The position numbers were made by a program, and so were the translations under genes. Positions 9,049 through 17,996 of a stretch of DNA of 64,000 bases are shown here, one piece after another. The DNA is from an uncultured Marinobacter sp. (GTDB taxonomy: Bacteria; Pseudomonadota; Gammaproteobacteria; Pseudomonadales; Oleiphilaceae), in NCBI RefSeq assembly GCF_947488835.1, contig NZ_CANLBK010000001.1:930001-994000 (forward strand). Reading direction: 5' to 3'. Under the pieces are notes generated by a model, which did not search any database, was not told the DNA's origin, and saw only the letters and a list, made by a program, of their open reading frames with translations. How positions within the stretch are numbered: the stretch's first letter is position 1; each line of letters begins with the position of its first letter.

Positions 9049-9696
9049 TTATAAACCGAGTACGTCGCGAAGGTCCGTAACAGTATCTACAATTGCGTGA
9101 GGTGCATAATCACCAAGCACGTCGCGCTTGTGCACACCCCACTCCACACCAATAGAAGGCATGCCGATTCGCTGCGCCATTTCCAGATCATAGCGGGTAT
9201 CGCCGATCATGACGGCTTCAGCAGGTTTGATGCCATAAAAAAGCAAAATCTCTTCCAGCATGCGCGGATCTGGCTTGGATCGGGTTTCATCGGCGCAGCG
9301 GGTAATATCAAAGTGCGACCCCAACCCACTGGAAACCAGCGCGGGCTCCAGCCCTCTGCGACTTTTGCCAGTTGCTACCGAACACCCGCGACCAGAACTC
9401 CGAAGATCCAGCACAACATCCGCCATACCCTCAAAAAGATTCTGTGGCGTTGTTACTTTACGAAAGAAATAATTCGCATACCCTTCTCGTATGCTTGTTA
9501 TCTCGTCGCGACCAAGCCCCGGATAAAGCCGCTCCAAAGCCTCAACCATACCCAAACCAATTATGTCCCGGTATGCCTCTCGCTCCAGCGCCGGGTACCC
9601 GAGATCCGTGGCTGCCTGATGCAGGCTCTCGGCAATATGGTCCACGGAATCCACCAAGGTCCCATCCCAATCGAAGATAACCGCTTTCACATCCAT
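9049..9696 (-). CDS. HAD-superfamily phosphatase, phosphoglycolate phosphatase-like
   Basis: Haloacid dehalogenase hydrolase of 215 aa. Motif I is VIFDWDGTLVDS (nucleophile Asp), motif II VATGKSRRGLE, motif III the lysine of RSKPDPRML, motif IV MIGDTRYDLEMA. The cap domain is the helical C1 type, as in Gph and beta-phosphoglucomutase. The substrate cannot be told from sequence. Its ATG overlaps the rluC stop in a TAATG junction, indicating translational coupling; rluC-HAD-sppA is a common order in pseudomonads. Confidence 0.88.
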   Translation of the reverse strand: MDVKAVIFDWDGTLVDSVDHIAESLHQAATDLGYPALEREAYRDIIGLGMVEALERLYPGLGRDEITSIREGYANYFFRKVTTPQNLFEGMADVVLDLRSSGRGCSVATGKSRRGLEPALVSSGLGSHFDITRCADETRSKPDPRMLEEILLFYGIKPAEAVMIGDTRYDLEMAQRIGMPSIGVEWGVHKRDVLGDYAPHAIVDTVTDLRDVLGL

Positions 9697-10760
9697 TAAT
9701 CTGCTCCCGTCGCACGCACTTCAAGCCTGCCTAGCACGTGACTGAATACATCATCATAAGGCGCCTCGAACCGAACCGCTTCCCCGGTAACAGGCAGGGA
9801 AAACTCGAGCGCTCTGGCGTGCAACATTAAACGCTGCCCGCCGACAGCCCGAAAAGCTTTGAGGCTTACATCATCCATATACTTGTCATCACCCGCTATC
9901 GGATGACCGGAACACAAACTGTGAACGCGAATCTGATGGGTTCGGCCAGTAATGGGCGAGGCCTCCACCAGACTGTACCCTTTGTAGCGCTCCAGACAAC
10001 GAAAGGTTGTCAATGAGGCCTTGCCAGCTTCATCTACCCTGACCCGACGCTCCCCATTAGGCATTTCATAGCGCAACAAAGGCTCCTCAACACGATTAAG
10101 CTTATCCGGCCAATCCCCGGCTACCAGTGCATGGTACTGCTTGCGAATGCGCCTTTGCCGAAGCTCATCTTGCAAAAAACGCAAAGCAGAGCGTTTCTTG
10201 GCAACCATAACCAGACCGGAAGTGTCCCTGTCCAGGCGATGCACCAACTCGAGAAAGCGCGCCTCCGGCCGAGCTGACCGTAGCACCTCAATCAACCCGA
10301 AACTGAGACCACTACCACCGTGCACTGCTATTCCAGATGGCTTATTAACCACCAGCATCTGGTCATTCTCAAACACTACCGCCGCCTCTACGACACTCTG
10401 CACCCGACTACCTGGAGCAGCTTGCGGCACTTTTTCTTTCCGTATCACCGGTGGGATACGTACCTGATCGCCCACCACAAGACGGGTATCCGGCTTCACC
10501 CTGCCTTTATTAATTCGCACCTCGCCTTTGCGCACGATGCGATAAATGATGCTTCTGGGCACCCCACGAAGCTGCGCCAATAAAAAATTATCCAGGCGCT
10601 GCCCATGGTTATCTTCATCTACCGTTACCCATACAACCCCCTGCTGCACCGCCTGCGGGCCAGGGCTAGCCTGCTTGCTGTCTTCGCGAGACACCGGATG
10701 AGGCGCCGACTTTCTCACCCGGGATTTAGCGGGCTTTCCGGTAGCAGTTTTGCGGGACAT
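9696..10760 (-). CDS. rluC: 23S rRNA pseudouridine synthase RluC
   Basis: Modifies three uridines in 23S rRNA (955, 2504 and 2580 in E. coli numbering). 354 aa: a basic, low-complexity N-terminus of about 45 residues, an S4 RNA-binding domain (RLDNFLLAQLRGVPRSIIYRI), then the catalytic domain with the invariant Asp in VHRLDRDTSGLVMVAKK and the TGRTHQIRVH motif. It is divergent from rne, the same arrangement as in E. coli. The N-terminal extension is longer than in E. coli. Confidence 0.93.
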   Translation of the reverse strand: MSRKTATGKPAKSRVRKSAPHPVSREDSKQASPGPQAVQQGVVWVTVDEDNHGQRLDNFLLAQLRGVPRSIIYRIVRKGEVRINKGRVKPDTRLVVGDQVRIPPVIRKEKVPQAAPGSRVQSVVEAAVVFENDQMLVVNKPSGIAVHGGSGLSFGLIEVLRSARPEARFLELVHRLDRDTSGLVMVAKKRSALRFLQDELRQRRIRKQYHALVAGDWPDKLNRVEEPLLRYEMPNGERRVRVDEAGKASLTTFRCLERYKGYSLVEASPITGRTHQIRVHSLCSGHPIAGDDKYMDDVSLKAFRAVGGQRLMLHARALEFSLPVTGEAVRFEAPYDDVFSHVLGRLEVRATGAD

Positions 10761-10803
10761 AAGGTTCCTTTCACGGGTGGTAAAACTGGCGACAAAAGCA
10801 GGA

Positions 10804-10832
10804 TTGAACGGTTCTTTGAATACTGTTATATT
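10804..10832 (+). promoter_or_regulatory. Sigma-70 type promoter for rne
   Basis: TTGAAC (10804-10809), a 17-nt spacer and TATATT (10827-10832). It points toward rne and would start RNA near 10839, about 535 nt before the rne ATG. Optimal spacing and good hexamers make it the best promoter candidate in this intergenic region. Confidence 0.6.
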
Positions 10833-11373
10833 CCGGCGTGATCTGTCGTTTGTCTACGGCCTGACCTACTCTAGTCAGAAGCCGGAGCGGCAGAAGAGTA
10901 TACCGACACTATTCAAGAGTTTGAACGCCGGACGCCCAATCACTATCGGGCACGGCGTAAGAAATGCTTCCGGAGTATCAGAGCAGACCCGTAAAAAGAA
11001 ACGGCGAGCTGACACCGGAGAAACTGAAACCGCGCGGAAAACCGCCGGGCGATATCGCGAAGAATCACTGCCACGCAAGGCCGGGCCGTCCAGCTTACGA
11101 ATACGACGTGAGACCCAGGCACTTGTGTGAACTAGAAAACGGATTATATGCGCCAACAGACACGAACCCTATACGACTCTTCTCTGCCATTAGGCAGGCG
11201 GATTGTCAGCGGTGGTCTCAGATCAACAGGATCATACCCCGGAAGGGAATGATTCGTCTGTCCGCCGCTCACCCCCTGATGTAACAGGGCCAGCGGCATG
11301 CATATCCCTGCTTCGCAGATGCGACGCCCTATGGTTTTCTGTCAAAATTTACTGACAGGAATAACCACTTTCC
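10833..11373 (+). promoter_or_regulatory. Long rne 5' leader
   Basis: About 540 nt between the predicted promoter and the rne start, with no convincing gene on either strand; the open frames here lack ribosome sites and recognisable products. In E. coli a structured leader of about 360 nt lets RNase E control its own mRNA. A hairpin CTGTCA-8 nt-TGACAG (11339-11358) lies just before the start, and its 3' arm overlaps the AGGA ribosome-binding site, so it could mask translation. Autoregulation here is inferred from the family. Confidence 0.55.
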
Positions 11374-14300
11374 ATGAAAAGAATGCTCATCAATGCAACT
11401 CACCCAGAAGAGTTGCGCGTCGCCCTGGTTGACGGCCAGCGTCTGTTTGACCTCGATATCGAATCCAGCTCCCGTGAGCAGAAAAAGGCCAATATCTACA
11501 AAGGGCGAATTACCCGCGTAGAGCCGAGCCTGGAAGCTGCATTTGTAGACTTCGGCGCAGACCGCCATGGCTTTTTGCCATTAAAAGAAATCTCCCGGGA
11601 TTACTTCAAAAAGTCACCAGGCCAGATTGAAGGCAAGGTGAACATCAAGGAAGTGGTTGCCGAAGGTCAGGAAGTCATTGTTCAGGTTGATAAAGAAGAG
11701 CGTGGTAACAAAGGTGCCGCACTGACAACCTTCATCTCCCTTGCCGGCCGCTATCTTGTGTTGATGCCCAACAACCCTCGTGCAGGCGGCATCTCCCGCC
11801 GCATTGAAGGGGAAGAGCGTGCACAGCTAAAAGACGCCATGAACAGCGTTCAGGTGCCCAAGTCCATGGGCATTATCGTGCGCACAGCAGGCATCGGCCG
11901 CACGTCTGAAGAGCTTCAGTGGGATCTCGACTACCTGGTGCAATTCTGGGAAGCCATTACCCAGGCCGCCGGTGAGCGCAAGGCACCCTTCCTGATTCAT
12001 CAGGAAAGCAACGTTATCATCCGTGCTGTTCGCGATTACCTGCGCCAGGATATCGGAGAGGTACTGATCGACTCGGAAGGCGTTTACGAAGACGTGCTTA
12101 ACTTCGTTCGCGCAGTGATGCCAACCTTCGAGAACAAGATCAAGCTGTACAAGGACGAAATCCCTTTGTTCAGCCGGTATCAGATTGAAGGCCAGATTGA
12201 GACCGCATTCCAGCGTGAAGTAAAGCTTCCCTCCGGCGGCTCTATTGTTATCGATCCAACCGAAGCTCTGGTTTCCATCGACATCAACTCATCCCGTGCC
12301 ACCAAGGGCCAGGATATCGAAGAGACCGCTTACCAGACTAACCTGGAAGCAGCCGAAGAAATTGCACGCCAGCTCCGCTTGCGAGACATGGGTGGCCTGA
12401 TCGTCATCGACTTTATCGACATGACCCCAGCCAGACACCAGCGCGAAGTCGAGCAGAAAATGCGCGAAGCCCTGGAAATCGACCGTGCCCGTGTTCAGGT
12501 TGGCAAGATCTCACGCTTCGGCCTGCTGGAGATGTCACGTCAACGGCTGCGCCCTTCTCTGGGAGAAACCCGCAGTGAAGTATGCCCGCGCTGTGAAGGC
12601 CAAGGCACGATCCGTGGCATCGAATCCCTGGCGTTGAGCATCATGCGCCTTATCTACGAAGAGTCATCCAAGGACAAGACCGGAGAGGTCCGGGCTATAG
12701 TGCCGGTATCTGTGGCCACCTTCCTGCTTAACGAAAAGCGCAAGCAGCTTGCCGATATTGAAGCCCGCCAGGAAGTGAATATTGTTATTGTGCCGGTTCC
12801 CCACATGGAAACGCCGCACTTTGAAATCCTGCGTATGCGCGACGACGAAGCAGCTCCCGAGCATGTGTCGAGCCACCAGGTAGCTCAGGAATACAGCGAG
12901 CGCGAAGAAGAAGTCTTTGAAACGCCAGCGGCGGACAAGCCTGCTCGCGAACAGGCTGCCGTAAGGGCTATTCGCCCAAGAGCCCCTGTTCCGACAGCAG
13001 CAGCCCCGCAAGCAGCTGCCGCCCAAGCGTCAGCGGAGCAAGACGATGGCCTGTTCCGCAGAATTGGCCGCAAGATTGCGTGCTTCTTTAGCGGTGAAGA
13101 AGAATCTCAGAGCGAAGTCAGCGGCAAAGCCAAGGTAAACGCTAACCGCGAGGATCAGCGCAACCAGGCTCGGCAAGATCGTCGTAAAACACGTGTTGCC
13201 CGCGATGGCCAAAATGCTGGCGGAACCAACCGCAAGCCTAACGAGCGCCGTCAAGGCAACAACCAGTCAAACCGCGGTGACGAAAACCGTTCACGCGGCC
13301 GCAACCGCAACGACGACCAGGCCCGCCCCAATCAGAATCGTCAGGCTGCTGACACTGACACCAAGGGCTCTGACAACAGAAATGGTGAAAGTCGCGGTGG
13401 CGATAACCGTCGGGACAACCGCAAAGATGGCCAGAACCGTGGTCAAAACCGCAATCGCCCGCAGCGTGAAGCTAAAAATAACGGTGATCAAAAAGACACG
13501 GTTCAGCAAGATGCCCCACAAAAGGCCTCTACTGAAAAGTCCAACTCTGACGATAGCCGTCGTAAGCCACGCCGCCCCCGTAATCGGGACGGTTCACCTT
13601 CCGAGAACCCGGCATCTACTCCCGCTGCCCGCAAGAACACCCGCAATGAGCGGCATCAGAAGGACACTCAGCCTGAAGCAGGTAACGACAACGCTGATGT
13701 GAAAACAGCAGCCGCAGCTGTGCCTGAAAAGGCCAATGCTCACGTTACTGCCAATGCGCCAGCGGTTCAGCAAGCCGAGCAAAAGCAACCGGAGCAGGCG
13801 AAAAATCCTCAAGTTCCAGCTAAAGATTTGGCAGCGGAAAAGCCCGAAGTACCTGCTGCCAAGCCAAAAGTTGATGCACCTGAAACGACAACTGAGACGA
13901 GCAAAGCATCCCCTGCCCCTAAGGCTAAGGAGCCTGAGGCCCAGAGCGTGAGCGAGCGTGCCCCTGAGCCTGTCAGTAAGCCCACAGCTGAACCAGTGCA
14001 AAAGCCTGCTGCAGAGGCCGAGCAGAAGCCCTCGGTAACAGCCGAGCCCACAGTAAAAGCTGCAGCGGAGTCATCCGCTAAAGCCGAAGAGCCATCTGCC
14101 AAAGAAGTTAAAGAGCCCTCGGCTAAAGAGACTAAAGAGCCCTCAGCTAAAGAGACTAAAGAGCCTTCAGCCAAGCAGACTAAAGAAACACCCCCTGCAA
14201 AGGCTGAACCAGCCGCTCCTGAAAGCGAAGCCGCTCCGGTTCGGAAGCCAAGATCAGCGCCCGCCAGAAGCAAAGCCAAAGCTGCCGCTGAGGATAAGCC

Positions 14301-14505
14301 TGCAGAAGCTGAGGACAAGTCTGTAGGGAAGGCACCGGCAGATAAGCCCGCGCCAGAACAGAGCAAACCTGCTCCGGCAGCAGCAGCCTCGCCGGTTACT
14401 GATACTGGCCTTCCAGTAACCCCCGGGCGCGCATACAACGACCCTCGTGAAGTGCGCAAGCGCCAACGAGCGGCCGAAGCAGCCAAAAAATCCGAGGAAA
14501 ACTAA
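11374..14505 (+). CDS. rne: Ribonuclease E
   Basis: Essential endonuclease and scaffold of the RNA degradosome. 1043 aa beginning [19 protein letters not shown]. The catalytic half holds the S1 domain (about 35-125), the 5'-sensor region and the DNase I-like site with [10 protein letters not shown] and VIDFIDM (two metal-binding Asp), then the Zn-link CPRCEGQGT. Residues 557-574 ([15 protein letters not shown]) resemble the amphipathic membrane-binding segment A. The rest is low complexity: an Arg/Asn-rich RNA-binding region (about 600-760), a long Ala/Pro/Lys/Glu tail with 8-residue repeats, and a conserved-looking end ([14 protein letters not shown]) that may be the PNPase- or partner-binding site. 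The adjacent UPF0149 gene starts 4 nt after the stop. Confidence 0.97.
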   Translation: MKRMLINATHPEELRVALVDGQRLFDLDIESSSREQKKANIYKGRITRVEPSLEAAFVDFGADRHGFLPLKEISRDYFKKSPGQIEGKVNIKEVVAEGQEVIVQVDKEERGNKGAALTTFISLAGRYLVLMPNNPRAGGISRRIEGEERAQLKDAMNSVQVPKSMGIIVRTAGIGRTSEELQWDLDYLVQFWEAITQAAGERKAPFLIHQESNVIIRAVRDYLRQDIGEVLIDSEGVYEDVLNFVRAVMPTFENKIKLYKDEIPLFSRYQIEGQIETAFQREVKLPSGGSIVIDPTEALVSIDINSSRATKGQDIEETAYQTNLEAAEEIARQLRLRDMGGLIVIDFIDMTPARHQREVEQKMREALEIDRARVQVGKISRFGLLEMSRQRLRPSLGETRSEVCPRCEGQGTIRGIESLALSIMRLIYEESSKDKTGEVRAIVPVSVATFLLNEKRKQLADIEARQEVNIVIVPVPHMETPHFEILRMRDDEAAPEHVSSHQVAQEYSEREEEVFETPAADKPAREQAAVRAIRPRAPVPTAAAPQAAAAQASAEQDDGLFRRIGRKIACFFSGEEESQSEVSGKAKVNANREDQRNQARQDRRKTRVARDGQNAGGTNRKPNERRQGNNQSNRGDENRSRGRNRNDDQARPNQNRQAADTDTKGSDNRNGESRGGDNRRDNRKDGQNRGQNRNRPQREAKNNGDQKDTVQQDAPQKASTEKSNSDDSRRKPRRPRNRDGSPSENPASTPAARKNTRNERHQKDTQPEAGNDNADVKTAAAAVPEKANAHVTANAPAVQQAEQKQPEQAKNPQVPAKDLAAEKPEVPAAKPKVDAPETTTETSKASPAPKAKEPEAQSVSERAPEPVSKPTAEPVQKPAAEAEQKPSVTAEPTVKAAAESSAKAEEPSAKEVKEPSAKETKEPSAKETKEPSAKQTKETPPAKAEPAAPESEAAPVRKPRSAPARSKAKAAAEDKPAEAEDKSVGKAPADKPAPEQSKPAPAAAASPVTDTGLPVTPGRAYNDPREVRKRQRAAEAAKKSEEN
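14101..14190 (+). repeat. 24-bp tandem repeats coding the RNase E tail
   Basis: Three full 24-bp units (14101-14124, 14125-14148, 14149-14172) and a partial fourth, encoding the octapeptide pattern KETKEPSA. Units differ by a few third-position and first-position changes. The repeat is in frame, so unit gain or loss would only change the length of the disordered tail. Confidence 0.85.
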
Positions 14506-14508
14506 CCG

Positions 14509-15051
14509 ATGCTGTCCAATTCCGACATCGAAGCGCTGGAAGACATCCTGTTCGCAGAGCCTTGGGGCGATGAAGCTCTGGACTTTTTCGGCTTTCATGG
14601 CGTGGTCTGCGCCAGTGTCGTCGGGCCAGCCAAACTGAGCGTGGAAACCGTCTTCCGGCTTGTAACAGGCACCGATGACACACCCGGCGGCGGAATACCG
14701 GAAACCTTCCGCCAGTGCGTTGCGCAACTGGCGGGAGACATGACCAAAGCCCTCGATATGGGCCAGGCTATTGAGCTTCCGGAACCGGAAGACGGTGACC
14801 CGATGAATGCACTGGAAAACTGGTGTGCGGGCTTTGTGGACACCTTCCTGGAGCATGAAGATGAGTGGCTGGATGCCGCAAGCGAAGAAGAGACAGCCGA
14901 CCTGATGGTGCCCATGCTGACACTATCAGGACTGTTTGATGACGAAGACTTCCAAAACGTTCGCAGCAGTGAAAAGCTGTCAGGTCAGATGGCAGATGCT
15001 ATTCCTGACTCTCTGACTGATCTTTACCTGCTGTTCCACGCACCGGATTAA
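14509..15051 (+). CDS. UPF0149 (YgfB/YecA-like) family protein
   Basis: 180-aa acidic, mostly helical protein with the UPF0149 layout: short N-terminal helix MLSNSDIEALEDILF, then WCAGFVDTFLEH and a C-terminal acidic helical region. It lacks the C-terminal zinc-binding SEC-C motif of full YecA proteins. The molecular function of the family is not settled. It starts 4 nt after the rne stop with GAGGA overlapping the rne end, so it is almost certainly translated from the rne mRNA. It overlaps the convergent PHP gene by 4 nt. Confidence 0.8.
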   Translation: MLSNSDIEALEDILFAEPWGDEALDFFGFHGVVCASVVGPAKLSVETVFRLVTGTDDTPGGGIPETFRQCVAQLAGDMTKALDMGQAIELPEPEDGDPMNALENWCAGFVDTFLEHEDEWLDAASEEETADLMVPMLTLSGLFDDEDFQNVRSSEKLSGQMADAIPDSLTDLYLLFHAPD

Positions 15052-15926
15052 TCCAGTGCGTGGGCGTCAGGAATCTGCTTGAAATGATGCCAGACCGGCT
15101 CCAGCCCGTCTGGCATTTTCATTATTCGCCCCAGCTCACACCAAGGCGCACCAGGAAAGTGAAAATCACTGCCCTGAGACGCCAGAAGCTTCTCCCGCAT
15201 ACATAACTCGGTTAAAAACCCAAGATCACCGCTGGATTGCCCTGATGTACTCACTTCAATGGCCTGCCCTCCGGCCCGGCGAAAATCCGCCGTCAGTTCC
15301 TGCAACTTCGTTGCGGTAAGCTGATACTTTCTCGGGTGAGCCAGCACCGCAATCCCACCGGCTGCATTAATCCACTGCACAACTTCCGACAGCTCTGGCC
15401 AGTAGGCCTTCACATCACCCACCTTTCCCGCCCCAAGGTGGCGCTTGAACGCCTGTGCAACATTCTTCACCACGCCAGATTCCACCATAACCCTTGCAAA
15501 GTGGGGTCGACCTGGCACATCACCGCCGGCCTCATTAGTCGCGCGCTCAAGCAAGCCCGGAATGGCAAGCTTGTTCAGGCGCTCGGCAATCATCGCCGCT
15601 CTGGCCCAGCGGTTACGATTTTGTTGCTCCAGCGCAGAATTGAATTCGTGGCTGTTAACGTCAAAATCCAAACCAACAATGTGTATGGTGCGACTGCGCC
15701 ACAAACAGGAAAGTTCAATCCCCGAAATCAGCACCACGCCAGCGGCTTCAGCTGCAATCTGTGCCTCTGCAAGGCCGCTAATCGTATCGTGATCCGTTAG
15801 GGCGAGATGCGTAACCTTTTTCTCAGCAGCGCGCGTTAATAAATCCGTGGGTGAGAGAGCCCCATCCGACGCGGTACTGTGGCAATGCAGATCAATGCAC
15901 AAAACAGGGTCTTGCGGTATAGTCAC
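15048..15926 (-). CDS. rnm: PHP-domain 5'-3' exoribonuclease, RNase AM (TrpH/YciV)
   Basis: PHP metal-dependent phosphoesterase of about 292 aa. Metal ligands are seen in IDLHCHSTASDG, LALTDHDTISGL, the VLAHPRKY motif and the C-terminal GSDFHFPG. E. coli YciV (RNase AM) trims 5' ends of rRNAs and clears short RNA. The preferred start is the GTG at 15926, with GGGAA six nt upstream; the frame could begin 15 codons earlier at 15971, but those residues lack family resemblance. Convergent with the UPF0149 gene and upstream of nothing on its strand, so probably monocistronic. Confidence 0.85.
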   Translation of the reverse strand: MTIPQDPVLCIDLHCHSTASDGALSPTDLLTRAAEKKVTHLALTDHDTISGLAEAQIAAEAAGVVLISGIELSCLWRSRTIHIVGLDFDVNSHEFNSALEQQNRNRWARAAMIAERLNKLAIPGLLERATNEAGGDVPGRPHFARVMVESGVVKNVAQAFKRHLGAGKVGDVKAYWPELSEVVQWINAAGGIAVLAHPRKYQLTATKLQELTADFRRAGGQAIEVSTSGQSSGDLGFLTELCMREKLLASQGSDFHFPGAPWCELGRIMKMPDGLEPVWHHFKQIPDAHALD

Positions 15927-16065
15927 GAAAATTCCCAAATGAAATAAATAACGGAGTGAATGGCAACCCAAGCTCGGACCGGACTATGCTAGCCAGAGCT
16001 TACAGTGTACCAGCCCCATAACTCCATGCATCACTTTACAAGGCCCCCAAGGAACCGGAGACCCC

Positions 16066-16365
16066 ATGTACTACGCCATTATCAGTGAAGACGTCGACAA
16101 CAGCCTTGCACTGCGCAAGAGCGCACGACCTGCCCACATTGAACGCCTGGAGCAGTTGAAAAAAGAAGGGCGACTTCTCGTTGCAGGGCCACACCCTGCT
16201 ATCGACACACCAGATCCAGGCGATGCCGGTTTCTCAGGCAGCCTCGTGGTAGCGGAGTTTGACTCCCTTGTTGCAGCCGAGGCATGGGCGGCCAGCGACC
16301 CCTATATGGATGCCGGTGTTTACGGCAAAGTAACGGTTAAACCGTTTAAAGTAGCTCTGCCCTGA
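16066..16365 (+). CDS. yciI: YciI family protein
   Basis: 99-aa ferredoxin-like alpha/beta protein of the YciI/YCII family, starting [14 protein letters not shown]. It keeps the conserved His in ARPAHIERL and Asp-Pro in [12 protein letters not shown] thought to form the active site, and the [10 protein letters not shown] segment. Distant relatives act on chlorinated aromatics, but the role of YciI itself is unknown. The ATG has a CGGAGA ribosome site. In Pseudomonas-like genomes yciI lies next to the rnm and segregation genes. Confidence 0.88.
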   Translation: MYYAIISEDVDNSLALRKSARPAHIERLEQLKKEGRLLVAGPHPAIDTPDPGDAGFSGSLVVAEFDSLVAAEAWAASDPYMDAGVYGKVTVKPFKVALP

Positions 16366-16490
16366 CGCTATCGATAGAATTCCATGAGCTTATTGTAATG
16401 ACGGCTCGCTTGAACCACCGTATATCTGTGACAAAATTGCGGCTTTGATATTAACGAGTTTTTAAACCGAACATTGTGGGAACCTTGCCA

Positions 16491-17162
16491 GTGACGCTTT
16501 TTCGCCTTGCCATCAGTGCGTTTTTTGTATTGTCATCCATTGCCATGGCTCAGGCGAAAACCGTCTGGGTTGATGATCAACTTTACCTCCCCGTTCGCTC
16601 GGGCGCCGGCACCCAGTTCCGCATCATTGAAAACGCCGTACCCAGCGGCACGGCTTTGGAAGTTATCGACGTTTCTGATTCCGGCTATACTCGAGTACGT
16701 ACACCAAAAGGCAATGACGGCTGGGTTTCTACCCAATACCTCAGTGAAACGCCCATCGCAGCGGACAGACTGAAAACCGTCAGCCGTCAACTCGAGCAAG
16801 CGCAAACAGAACTGGCCTCACTGAAAGGGCAGCTGAAGGACGTGTCCAGTGAGCGGGACACATTGAGTTCGGCAGAATCGACGCTCTCGACCCAGACAGA
16901 GGAATTGCAGCAGGAACTCAGACGTATCAAAAGCATAGCTTCAGATTCAATTAATCTGGCTCGCCGAAATCGTGAGCTACTGGAGGAGAATCAGAAGCTG
17001 CGCAACGACCTGGAAGTATTAACCGCTGAGAACGAGCGGCTGGAAGCCGGCAAGGAATCTGATTTCATGCTGGTTGGTGCTGGCCTTGTACTTGGAGGTG
17101 TTCTTCTGGCTCTGCTCATACCGATGCTCAAACCCACAAGAAAAACTGATAACTGGGCGTGA
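16491..17162 (+). CDS. SH3-domain membrane protein, YgiM/TIGR04211 family
   Basis: About 223 aa. A signal peptide (LFRLAISAFFVLSSIAMAQA) leads to a bacterial SH3 domain (VDDQLYLPVRSGAG to DGWVSTQYL), a coiled coil of about 100 residues, and a C-terminal TM helix (DFMLVGAGLVLGGVLLALLIPML) with a short basic tail. The SH3 and coil should face the periplasm. The start is taken as GTG 16491, 9 nt after GGGA; GTG 16476 and TTG 16485 are upstream alternatives. SH3 domains of this kind often bind peptidoglycan, but the role is unknown. The stop overlaps the start of the PilZ gene. Confidence 0.82.
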   Translation: MTLFRLAISAFFVLSSIAMAQAKTVWVDDQLYLPVRSGAGTQFRIIENAVPSGTALEVIDVSDSGYTRVRTPKGNDGWVSTQYLSETPIAADRLKTVSRQLEQAQTELASLKGQLKDVSSERDTLSSAESTLSTQTEELQQELRRIKSIASDSINLARRNRELLEENQKLRNDLEVLTAENERLEAGKESDFMLVGAGLVLGGVLLALLIPMLKPTRKTDNWA

Positions 17163-17458
17163 ATTATATGAAGGACTATTCGGAGAAGCGCGATTTTCAT
17201 CGCATGCAGGTTGAGTCAGAAATAGAGATCACTGATAGCAAAGGAAGAACGTTTGCTGGAATTTGCAGAGATCTCAGTGCTACGGGCATGCAATTGCTTG
17301 TACGAGACCCTGTAGCCGTTGGAGAGGAACTGAGCACGATGCTACACCCGAGCAACGATCAGTTCCCTCCACTGGAAACAATATGCGAGGTTATCCGTTG
17401 CGAACCTGAGGGTGACGGCTTTCTGCTGGGGGCCAACATCAGCGAAGTCACCCGCTAG
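17159..17458 (+). CDS. PilZ-domain protein
   Basis: 99-aa single-domain protein. The N-terminal KRDFHRMQVESEIEI fits the PilZ RxxxR-type c-di-GMP motif in a weakened form (the second arginine lies in DFHRM), and DLSATGMQLL matches the D/N-x-S-x-x-G motif. Most of the PilZ beta barrel follows. The GTG start overlaps the stop of the SH3 gene (GTGA); an ATG three codons on (17168) is the alternative. Tight coupling suggests both products are made together. Confidence 0.85.
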   Translation: MNYMKDYSEKRDFHRMQVESEIEITDSKGRTFAGICRDLSATGMQLLVRDPVAVGEELSTMLHPSNDQFPPLETICEVIRCEPEGDGFLLGANISEVTR

Positions 17459-17474
17459 GCGCACTCCCCTGGCG

Positions 17475-17954
17475 CTATACCAGGGATTTCTCTGCCACGA
17501 TGATGCCGTTGTTGTCAGCATACACGTAGTGGCCTGGACGGAAGGTCACGCCGTGGAACGTTACTGGCACATCCAGGTCGCCAAGACCGCGCTTTTCACT
17601 TTTCCGGGGATAGGTAGCTAGCGCCTGCACCCCCAGATCCGTCTTCCCGATCTCATCGACATCCCGCACACAGCCGTAGATGATTAAGCCTGCCCAGCCA
17701 TTACTGGCGGCTTTTTCAGCCAGCATATCGCCGAGTAGCGCATGGCGCATTGAGCCACCACCGTCTACCACCATCACACGACCCTTGCCAGGCAGGCCAA
17801 CCTGCTCCTTAACCACAGAGTTGTCTTCAAAGCACTTTACGGTGACGATTTCGCCACCGAAGGCCTTGATTCCGCCATAGTTATTGAAGCCGGGTGCAGC
17901 CACCTCAACTTCCGGAAACTCATCACACAAATCCGGAGTAATAATCGTTGTCAC
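17475..17954 (-). CDS. rraA: Regulator of ribonuclease activity A
   Basis: RraA-type protein, known to bind RNase E and inhibit its action; the fold is also shared by aldolase-like relatives. 159 aa from the GTG at 17954, which has AAGGAG 9 nt upstream; a longer frame to 17978 would start before that ribosome site. Conserved parts: [68 protein letters not shown]. It lies 42 nt downstream of ppsA, the usual arrangement in pseudomonads, and 3 kb from rne. Confidence 0.9.
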   Translation of the reverse strand: MTTIITPDLCDEFPEVEVAAPGFNNYGGIKAFGGEIVTVKCFEDNSVVKEQVGLPGKGRVMVVDGGGSMRHALLGDMLAEKAASNGWAGLIIYGCVRDVDEIGKTDLGVQALATYPRKSEKRGLGDLDVPVTFHGVTFRPGHYVYADNNGIIVAEKSLV

Positions 17955-17996
17955 CTTATTGCTCTCCTTAATTGCCAAAGTAAGTGCAAGAAACAG

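Noticed and set aside
10750-11130. 126-codon frame in the rne leader.
   Set aside because: Starts inside the end of rluC antisense, is very basic and low in family resemblance, and the region is better explained as leader RNA.
13809-14486. 225-codon minus-strand frame opposite rne, rich in Ala, Ser and Gly.
   Set aside because: An artefact of the low-complexity codons of the RNase E tail read backward.
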